DNA from: Acidobacteriota bacterium
Lineage (GTDB): Bacteria; Acidobacteriota; Terriglobia; Terriglobales; Acidobacteriaceae
Length of the DNA stretch: 6,637 bases
Direction of reading: 5' to 3'
Assembly (NCBI GenBank): GCA_021781255.1
Contig: JAJXXG010001214.1
Span: 1 to 6,637, forward strand
Part shown: one piece after another, positions 1-4,643 of the stretch
How the letters are laid out: each line of letters starts with the position of its first letter
Numbering within the stretch: position 1 is the stretch's first letter
Notes under the pieces: generated by a model
What the model saw: only the letters and a program-made list of their open reading frames with translations
Databases searched by the model: none
What the model was told of the DNA's origin: nothing
Made by a program: the position numbers and the translations under genes

Positions 1-34
1 CGCGACCTTACTCTTCATCCCATAAACCGACCGC

Positions 35-67
35 AAAAAACAAACCCCACCAAAAAATGATGGGGTT
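35..67 (-). terminator. Intrinsic terminator of the minus-strand VWA gene
   Basis: Read on the minus strand, AACCCCATC (complement of 59-67) pairs with GGTGGGGTT (complement of 43-51). This gives a 9-bp stem with one G-T wobble and a 7-nt A/T loop. A T-rich run, the complement of the A-tract at 35-40, follows after two bases. The gene ending at 140 lies about 70 bp upstream in the direction of transcription. Stem plus U-tract is the classical Rho-independent layout. Confidence 0.75.
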
Positions 68-78
68 CGTCAGCAGTC

Positions 79-117
79 TGAACGGCCTGTGCGATTGCAC
101 AGGCCGTTCAAGTTTTT
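79..117 (+). terminator. Perfect 14-bp stem-loop with T-tract, plus-strand terminator
   Basis: TGAACGGCCTGTGC at 79-92 and its exact reverse complement at 97-110 enclose the tetraloop GATT. The run TTTTT follows at 113-117 on the plus strand. The T-tract side indicates termination of plus-strand transcription, presumably from a convergent gene just left of the window, which cannot be seen. On the minus strand the stem is not followed by T residues. There it could only act as a stabilising 3' hairpin, 22 bp past the stop codon of the VWA gene. Confidence 0.6.
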
Positions 118-139
118 GAAGCGGAGGATGCGTTCACGC

Positions 140-1453
140 TTATTTGTAGTCCTGCGAAGAGGGATAGTAGCCGGGCTTGGCGGTAACCACCACGTTAGGC
201 CGGTTGACTACCACGTTGATGCTCCGGTATTTGCCGTCGTAGATGGATTCGTGGCTCAGGTAGCCCAGCGTGTATTGGGTGCGGGCCTCAACGGCAATCT
301 TTTCGTAGCTCTTCTCAATCCCGTTCACGCCGCCTTCGGCGTACATATCGCCGCCCGTGTTGGCGACGTATTTGTACAGGATGTTGTCGTACATGGTGAA
401 GGGCAGGTGGAAGCGGTCAAGCCACCCCTCGCCCCAATGGGCAGAGTCACCCACGAGGGTGGCGTAGACGGAGATCTTATTGGTTTGCAGGTAGCGCACC
501 ACTTCTTTCCATGTGGCCTTGCTGCCATACTCTTTTCCGTCGGAGACCACGTAGATGATGCGCAGGCGCTCTTTGGGGCGCGTTGAAAGCTCTCTGGCTG
601 CCGCCAAAATAGCGTCGTTCAGGGTGTGAATCTCTTTAGGGATAGTGATAAACGTGTCGTTGCCGGTGGAGCGGCCTGGCTGCAGGTTGGGATCGACGCA
701 GTTGCCGTTCTCGCGGATGCTGCAGCCTGCCATCGGACCGCTATTAACCGGCACCATGGGGTCGCTGCCGGTGGCCTGGGCCAGCGACAGCACTGCGGGT
801 AAGCGGGAGCCCTGCGCGCCGGTAAAACCGGTCCATTCCTTGGCGCCGTTGGTGTAGGTAAAGACCGCGGCCTCGTCATAGGGCGCAAGCGCGCCCTGAA
901 TGGCGCCCAGTGATTCATTCACCTGCCGCATGACGTTCGAGGGCAAGGTCTGGTCGATGACAAAGGCAATGGAAAGCGGTCTCGGATCCACGCTGAAGAG
1001 GCGCAATTGCTGGCGGACATTGTTCTCATAGACCGTAAAGTCGCGCCAGGTGAGGCCGGCCACGAGATTCCCTTTGGAGTCCTTGACCGTGACTGGAACC
1101 TCGACGAAGTTGACCTGGACGACGAAGCGGGCGGCCGCGGCGTTGCCTTGTTCGGGCGGGGTGGTCTGCTCCTGCTGCTGAACCATGGCTGGCTGGCTGG
1201 GAGGAGCGGGCGGAGGAGCCGGCTGCGCTTGTGGTTGGCCGGTAGCAGAGGACGAGTTGGGACCGGATGGCCCAGCTATAGCGCCGCTTCCGGGTATGAT
1301 GGGACCCTCAACGCCCGGCAGCTTGGGCGGCGCTTGCGGCGTAGGCGCATCGGGCACAGCGGGTTGTTGCTGCTGGGCCAGAGCCGCCGAAGCCAAAACC
1401 AACCCCACACTCAAAAGCGCCGCCAGCGCGATGCCGCTCGATCCTGCTTTCAC
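140..1453 (-). CDS. Secreted VWFA-related acidobacterial protein with degenerate MIDAS
   Basis: This is a predicted exported 437-residue protein of the acidobacterial VWFA-related family (TIGR03436 type). Its exact role is unknown; VWA domains usually bind protein ligands. Residues 1-26 look like a signal peptide: Lys2, a hydrophobic core, and ASAALA before a Gln run. Residues 27-107 form a Pro/Gln/Ala-rich linker. The family N-terminal block VTVKDSKGNLVAGLTWRDF lies at 121-139, and the VWA fold covers about 159-395. The usual DxSxS metal site reads D167-Q-T169-L-P, so the second serine is missing; VVSDG at 302-306 is the later acidic strand end. The only two cysteines, C244 and C252, sit in an insert and could form a disulfide. 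The protein ends with the family-like GYY (428-430). The start is GTG at 1453, chosen for the strong AAAGGAGG 11 nt upstream and for the signal peptide. It is divergent from a paralogue at 1680. Confidence 0.88.
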   Translation of the reverse strand: MKAGSSGIALAALLSVGLVLASAALAQQQQPAVPDAPTPQAPPKLPGVEGPIIPGSGAIAGPSGPNSSSATGQPQAQPAPPPAPPSQPAMVQQQEQTTPPEQGNAAAARFVVQVNFVEVPVTVKDSKGNLVAGLTWRDFTVYENNVRQQLRLFSVDPRPLSIAFVIDQTLPSNVMRQVNESLGAIQGALAPYDEAAVFTYTNGAKEWTGFTGAQGSRLPAVLSLAQATGSDPMVPVNSGPMAGCSIRENGNCVDPNLQPGRSTGNDTFITIPKEIHTLNDAILAAARELSTRPKERLRIIYVVSDGKEYGSKATWKEVVRYLQTNKISVYATLVGDSAHWGEGWLDRFHLPFTMYDNILYKYVANTGGDMYAEGGVNGIEKSYEKIAVEARTQYTLGYLSHESIYDGKYRSINVVVNRPNVVVTAKPGYYPSSQDYK

Positions 1454-1464
1454 CGCGATTTCTT

Positions 1465-1472
1465 CCTCCTTT
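1465..1472 (-). promoter_or_regulatory. Strong Shine-Dalgarno deciding a GTG start
   Basis: On the minus strand this reads AAAGGAGG, an extended match to the 16S anti-SD. It lies 11 nt before the GTG at 1453-1451. No ATG in the same frame gives as good a signal peptide, so this site fixes the start of the minus-strand VWA gene. Confidence 0.75.
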
Positions 1473-1537
1473 GAGCGAGCGATGAACCTTGTGGCACGCT
1501 CAAAAGTTCATAAGAGACACCAGCCCTTCTGCGCATA

Positions 1538-1556
1538 CTTTCGAGCGTATCGAAAG
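1538..1556. repeat. Inverted repeat CTTTCGA-N5-TCGAAAG, possible operator
   Basis: Perfect 7-bp arms at 1538-1544 and 1550-1556 flank GCGTA. The repeat lies 85 bp upstream of the minus VWA start and about 125 bp upstream of the plus VWA start. Dyad symmetry of this size between divergent genes often marks a dimeric regulator site, but no regulator gene is adjacent and no family consensus was recognised. Confidence 0.35.
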
Positions 1557-1679
1557 CCGCAAAACAGGCCCACACCACACAGAGTATCAGACGCGGCGGA
1601 GGGGCGCAGGTTGCCTGCCGATCAGTAGAGAGTCGCGGTATGCTTTCCCAAGGGTTCTATTTTCGTCTAACGGACCAGC

Positions 1680-2744
1680 ATGCTTTCCCGGATTGGAATA
1701 GCCGCCCTTTTGGTTGGCCTGCCCGTTCTCTCGGTTGCGGGATGGGGCCAGCTTGCGCCCTCGCCCGATGCGTCCCCCGTGAGCAACGCACCGGCTCCTC
1801 CGCCCGATGAAACGCCGGTTGCGACATTCAAGCAGACTGTGAACCTGGTAGCCCTGTTCTTCACCGTCAAGGACGGCAAGGGAAACCTGGTTCCGCATCT
1901 GAACCAGCAAAACTGCTCGGTACAGGAAGATAAAGTACCTCAGACCCTGAAGAGCTTTGTGGCTGAGACCAACCAGCCGCTGACGCTGGGCATTTTGCTT
2001 GACACCTCGGGCAGCCAGCAACGGGTGCTTCCCCTGGAACAGCAGGCGGGCAGCCAGTTCCTCGAACAGGTCCTTCGCAAACAAGACGAAGCCTTTCTGA
2101 TCTCCTTCGATGTGAACGTGGACTTGTTGCAGGATTTCACCAACAGCCCGCACCTGCTGGCGCGCGGCCTGGACAAGGCGGAGATCAACACCGCAGGCGG
2201 CAACGGTGGATCGGGCATTCCCGGCCTGGGCGGAGGGCCGGTACCCACCCAAGGCGACCCCAAGGGGACGCTGCTCTATGATGCCATTGACCTGGCCGCG
2301 AACGAAAAACTGAACCAGGAGACCGGCCGCAAGGCGATGATCATCCTGACCGATGGCGAGGATCAGGGCAGCCGCACCAAGATTGGCGAGGCGATTGCCG
2401 CGGCAGAGCGGAACAATATCATTGTCTACGTGATCCTGATTGCGGACCGCGGCCTGTATTGGAGCCAGGGCGAGGGTTACTTCGGCTATGGCTATGCCAA
2501 GAAGATCGCTGACGAGACGGGCGGCCGACTCATCGACGTGGGCAACAACGGGAACAAGCTCCAGGCGGCATTCCAGCAGATTCAAGACGAGCTGCGCACC
2601 CAGTACCTGGCCAGTTATACGCCCAGCAACACCAAGCAGGACGGCACGTTCCGACACATTACAGTGGGTTGCAAGGGCGATACAGGAGACAACCTGAAGG
2701 TGCAGGTGCGCAAGGGCTACTACGCGCCATCGCCTGAAAATTAA
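1680..2744 (+). CDS. Secreted VWFA-related acidobacterial protein with intact MIDAS
   Basis: This is a predicted exported 354-residue paralogue of the minus-strand VWA protein. Residues 1 to about 25 form a signal-like segment (Arg4, then a hydrophobic stretch rich in Leu, Val and Ala), followed by a Pro/Ala/Ser linker to about 47. The family block FTVKDGKGNLVPHL is at 61-74. The VWA domain has a complete metal-ion-dependent adhesion motif: D108-T-S110-G-S112, a candidate Thr at 197 in GTLLYDAI, and D225 in ILTDGED. A Gly-rich loop lies at 173-187. The C-terminal block with TQYL, DGTFRHI and GYY (347-349) matches the family pattern and the neighbour. An in-frame TAA at 1668-1670 rules out a longer start, so ATG 1680 is the first possible ATG. 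Its ribosome site is weak (GGA at 1672-1674). Ligand and role are unknown; extracytoplasmic metal-dependent binding is inferred. Confidence 0.9.
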   Translation: MLSRIGIAALLVGLPVLSVAGWGQLAPSPDASPVSNAPAPPPDETPVATFKQTVNLVALFFTVKDGKGNLVPHLNQQNCSVQEDKVPQTLKSFVAETNQPLTLGILLDTSGSQQRVLPLEQQAGSQFLEQVLRKQDEAFLISFDVNVDLLQDFTNSPHLLARGLDKAEINTAGGNGGSGIPGLGGGPVPTQGDPKGTLLYDAIDLAANEKLNQETGRKAMIILTDGEDQGSRTKIGEAIAAAERNNIIVYVILIADRGLYWSQGEGYFGYGYAKKIADETGGRLIDVGNNGNKLQAAFQQIQDELRTQYLASYTPSNTKQDGTFRHITVGCKGDTGDNLKVQVRKGYYAPSPEN

Positions 2745-2935
2745 GACTTGATTTTGACCGGCCTCCGGCCACCTCTACGGTGTCCTGTTTTTAGACAGGG
2801 CATTACCGAAGTCCCGTTACACCGTAATCTGGCGCGAAGGACTGGTCTTCGTTAGTATCGGCAGCAAGAGAAGAAACTTGAGGCCGCGGACAAGAAGATC
2901 TCCAGCCTCAGGCATTCTCGTCCGAGGTGCTTGCC
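2745..2935 (+). other. Noncoding hairpin-rich spacer with a coiled-coil-like remnant
   Basis: There is no gene here. Several short dyads are visible. GGCC-tcc-GGCC lies at 2760-2770. An 8-bp pair, TACGGTGT (2776-2783) with ACACCGTA (2819-2826), encloses the hairpin CCTGT/ACAGG (2784-2799). CGAAG/CTTCG lies at 2835-2851. None is followed by a proper T-tract, so no terminator is called for the VWA gene. Bases 2856-2939, after an in-frame TAG, read as a 27-residue charged peptide beginning YRQQEKKLEAADKK. It has no usable start codon, and its TGA overlaps the next ATG. Confidence 0.4.
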
Positions 2936-3187
2936 ATGACCACACGCTGCGCCGCCCAAGAAGGCTTCGAGATCAGTCCACGCTTCCGGCAAACCATCGA
3001 GGAGCGGATTGCGCGCCTGGAGCGGGACGCCGATTACGACGAAGCGCAGATAGATTTGCTGGACGATATCGACCATATCCGCAGGCAGATGCGCCTGGTG
3101 GCCGCAGAGCGAGCCGAGGCGCTGCGCATGAGAATCTTTCTCGATCGCGCCGGGAATCGGCTGTCGCGTCAACTGATTGAGCCGTAG
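2936..3187 (+). CDS. Small charged all-helical hypothetical protein
   Basis: I do not recognise this 83-residue protein. The sequence is very rich in Arg, Glu, Asp and Leu, with no signal peptide or membrane segment. From about residue 12 it can form continuous amphipathic helices, for example around ERIARLERDADYDEAQIDLL and the later HIRRQMRLVAAERAEALRM, so a helical hairpin or dimer in the cytoplasm is plausible. The ATG at 2936 is preferred because GAGG (2924-2927) lies 8 nt upstream; a GTG at 2927 would add three residues but has a poorer ribosome site. The ATG overlaps the TGA of an upstream remnant frame (ATGA). It follows the plus-strand VWA gene by 191 bp, so co-transcription is uncertain. 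The opposite strand also has an open frame here, but its composition looks less protein-like. It could still be a chance ORF. Confidence 0.5.
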   Translation: MTTRCAAQEGFEISPRFRQTIEERIARLERDADYDEAQIDLLDDIDHIRRQMRLVAAERAEALRMRIFLDRAGNRLSRQLIEP

Positions 3188-3304
3188 AAACAGAGAACAG
3201 CAGCACCGTGGAGCATGAGGTTTTCAAGCCCTCTCAACGCGCGCGGTCGACTGCAGTCACTTGTGCCTCCGCGTTGCGGCGTAGAGATCGGCGGGACAAG
3301 CGAT

Positions 3305-3400
3305 CTTTTCCTGCCGGAGAAAATGGATTCCGTGAGGGTGAGGGATACACGCGCGGCAGGCAGCACCGTTCTTGTGGCAAAAAGACGGCTTTTCCTGCCG
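3305..3400 (+). repeat. Direct repeat CTTTTCCTGCCG, two copies
   Basis: The 12-mer CTTTTCCTGCCG occurs at 3305-3316 and 3389-3400, an 84-bp period. A second repeat, GCAGCACCGT, occurs at 3200-3209 and 3360-3369. The two families together suggest a degenerate repeated element or duplicated regulatory sequence in this gap. No terminal inverted repeats or transposase remnants were seen. Confidence 0.4.
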
Positions 3401-3759
3401 TGATGCACATGCTTTCAACAGATATTCATCTTCGCAAGTGACGCTGTGCGTTGGCTCTAGCGATTTTCCACTTGTTACACGCGGATTTTCAGTCCGATCT
3501 TCGCCTGTCTTTCCCTCTTCCCTCGGACATCCGGGACTCGTAAAGTTCCGATTCGTTACGTACATTTCAACGGCGCGATTTTTGGGGAGTTCACTGACGC
3601 GCCAAAGCGGTAAACAGTTGACCGAGAAGTAGGGCTGACCTGCCGAGGAATCTCGTGCCGGTTGCCGGTCGGATCATGTTGCTGCAGCCCTTGAGCTGTG
3701 GGCATCCGCGCCGGGCACTCCGGACCGTCGATCTGAAGCGGGCGCGGTTTGCCATTTTC

Positions 3760-3820
3760 CAAATACCGGGCCAGGACTACGGACACATAAACCCGCCTCT
3801 CAAGCGGATGGGGATATTTG
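3760..3820 (+). promoter_or_regulatory. Potential 5' leader fold upstream of the response regulator
   Basis: CAAATACC (3760-3767) can pair with GGATATTTG (3812-3820) with one bulged A. The closed loop contains a second stem, CCGC/GCGG (3793-3807). This ends 31 bp before the SD-like AAGGAG (3851-3856) of the regulator. It is a plausible untranslated-leader structure, but no riboswitch family was recognised and pairing of this strength can arise by chance. Confidence 0.25.
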
Positions 3821-3870
3821 TTGCCTGGAAGCGGCCCAACAAATTGCAGCAAGGAGCAAATCTCCGTACT

Positions 3871-4308
3871 ATGCGCCCCAAGAAAGTAATTCTCTGTGTT
3901 GACGACAACGAACAAGAGCTTTCGGTACTCAAGTTCATGTTGGCCACTAATGGCTATCGCGTGCTATCGGCGTCGAACGGACAGGAGGCGATTGCTATTT
4001 TTAGCTCGGCCTCGCAAATCGACCTGGTGCTGACCGACACCAACATGCCCCAGATGAGCGGACGCCAGCTTGTGGAGCGGCTGAAACGCATGGCGGGCCA
4101 TGTGCCCATGATCCTGCTCAGCGACGCGCAGGCCGGGGCACCCTATGGATCCGGAGAGATCCACGCGGCCGATGCGCTGCTGACGAGGAAGAACTGTTCC
4201 TCGCAAGAGCTGCTGGAGCGCATCAAAGTGATGAGCGCGCGCAAGCGCGGCCCGCGTAAAGGCGCGCAGCGAATGCCGCAGGTAGCTGAACTGGCCGCGG
4301 CCTCGTGA
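3871..4308 (+). CDS. Single-domain CheY-like response regulator
   Basis: This is a 145-residue receiver protein without an output domain, expected to be phosphorylated by a sensor kinase and to act through protein contacts in the cytoplasm. Hydrophobic strand VILCV (6-10) leads to the acidic pair D11-D12. The phospho-acceptor is D56 in LVLTDTNMP, with the usual G64 after the MP turn. S84 in ILLSD takes the conserved Thr/Ser switch position. The conserved Lys is K107, followed by Asn rather than the usual Pro (TRKNCSSQELLERI). The C-terminus is a basic tail, RKRGPRK, seen in my experience in acidobacterial stand-alone receivers. ATG 3871 is chosen because the receiver fold begins there. AAGGAG lies upstream at a rather long 14 nt. 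A GTG at 3655 would add 72 residues without recognisable domain character. No kinase is nearby; flagellin is convergent downstream. Confidence 0.88.
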   Translation: MRPKKVILCVDDNEQELSVLKFMLATNGYRVLSASNGQEAIAIFSSASQIDLVLTDTNMPQMSGRQLVERLKRMAGHVPMILLSDAQAGAPYGSGEIHAADALLTRKNCSSQELLERIKVMSARKRGPRKGAQRMPQVAELAAAS

Positions 4309-4317
4309 GAAAGTGTG

Positions 4318-4461
4318 ATGGGACGAGAAAGCCGGCAGCAGCGGCAAGAGATGAGGGGAAGATCGTTGAAAGAACTTGCAGTATGGCAACACGGTGCAGA
4401 TGACAACTGCGGTTTGGTCACGATCAGCGCCACTGATCCGGATCGAGTGGACAGCCTGTAA
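4318..4461 (+). CDS. Possible 47-residue ORF, doubtful
   Basis: ATG at 4318 begins 10 bp after the response-regulator stop, and the frame stays open to TAA at 4459-4461. The N-terminal half is Arg/Gln/Glu-rich; the second half reads CGLVTISATDPDRVDSL, which looks protein-like. There is no good ribosome site (only GAGAAAG upstream) and no family is recognised. It could be a small protein translated with the regulator, or a chance frame in GC-rich DNA. I consider chance more likely. Confidence 0.18.
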   Translation: MGRESRQQRQEMRGRSLKELAVWQHGADDNCGLVTISATDPDRVDSL

Positions 4462-4548
4462 AAACGTCTCATAGAGCAAAGCCAAGCGAAGGTGCGACGC
4501 AGGGATGAAAGCTCTCCACTCACGCAGCGAATCCCAGCGTCGTTCCGC

Positions 4549-4587
4549 AAAAAAATGGGCGGCAAAGCTTGTGCTCTGCCGCCGCCC
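4549..4587 (-). terminator. Intrinsic terminator of flagellin
   Basis: On the minus strand GGGCGGC (complement of 4581-4587) pairs with GCCGCCC (complement of 4557-4563). Inside, AGAGC pairs with GCTTT around the loop ACAA, and GGC is bulged out. The stem is followed by A and then seven T (complement of 4549-4555). This GC-rich stem with a U7 tract lies 57 bp past the flagellin stop codon. Confidence 0.85.
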
Positions 4588-4643
4588 TGTCCCTGGGCTA
4601 TCTTCCATGCTCCCTCCGGGAGCGAGAGCACTATTCCCCGGCT

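Larger units (their letters stand above)
1454..1679. promoter_or_regulatory. Divergent control region between two VWA genes
   Basis: These 226 bp separate the two outward-reading VWA genes and must contain both promoters, unless one is transcribed from further away. I could not find a -35/-10 pair of acceptable quality on either strand. Two elements stand out. One is an inverted repeat, CTTTCGA-N5-TCGAAAG (1538-1556), a possible operator. The other is a 10-bp direct repeat, ATGCTTTCCC, at 1640-1649 and 1680-1689; the second copy contains the plus-gene start codon. The plus gene has only a weak GGA before its ATG. Confidence 0.5.
3188..3870. other. Long intergenic region, no supported gene
   Basis: These 683 bp have only short competing frames on both strands. 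None has a good start site or a recognisable protein, so I call the region noncoding. The first part, roughly 3200-3400, carries 10- to 12-bp direct repeats and a weak minus-strand hairpin with a T-run (ACGGC/GCCGT at 3385-3401, T-run complementary to 3379-3383). The stretch 3401-3650 shows nothing definite. The last 110 bp before the response regulator can fold as a leader, described separately. A promoter for the regulator should lie here, but I could not identify one. Confidence 0.5.
4309..4643. other. Convergent intergenic region between response regulator and flagellin
   Basis: These 335 bp contain the flagellin terminator (4549-4587) and a small stem-loop, GCTCCC-tcc-GGGAGC (4609-4623), just past the flagellin stop. 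There is a near-perfect dyad at 4430-4450 and a possible 47-codon plus-strand ORF at 4318-4461. No intrinsic terminator for the response regulator is visible on the plus strand. The longer minus-strand open frames that cross this region into the regulator gene are shadows. Confidence 0.5.

Noticed and set aside
1491..1510. TGGCACG resembling the -24 half of a sigma-54 promoter
   Set aside because: The required GC of the -12 element at the correct spacing is missing.
1587..2657. Long minus-strand open frame (356 residues) opposite the plus-strand VWA gene
   Set aside because: It mirrors the VWA coding sequence, which has a signal peptide, MIDAS motif and family ends. The antisense product has no recognisable domain and is a GC-rich shadow.
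3257..3565. Cys-rich minus-strand ORF of 102 residues
   Set aside because: There is no ribosome site and no ordered Cys/His motif spacing. Frames on the other strand are equally open, consistent with noncoding DNA.
3590..3660. Loose resemblance to the 3' half of a c-di-GMP-I (GEMM) riboswitch (GACGC, AAAGC, TAAAC, GTAGG pieces)
   Set aside because: The conserved 5' half with GGGCAAACC is absent and the spacing does not give the known paired helices; likely coincidence.
3655..3870. N-terminal extension of the response regulator from GTG 3655
   Set aside because: The 72 added residues have no domain character and no ribosome site. The receiver fold begins at ATG 3871.
3964..4631. Two overlapping minus-strand ORFs (214 and 162 residues) across the regulator gene
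   Set aside because: They are antisense to a clear receiver domain and span the flagellin terminator; no domains recognised.
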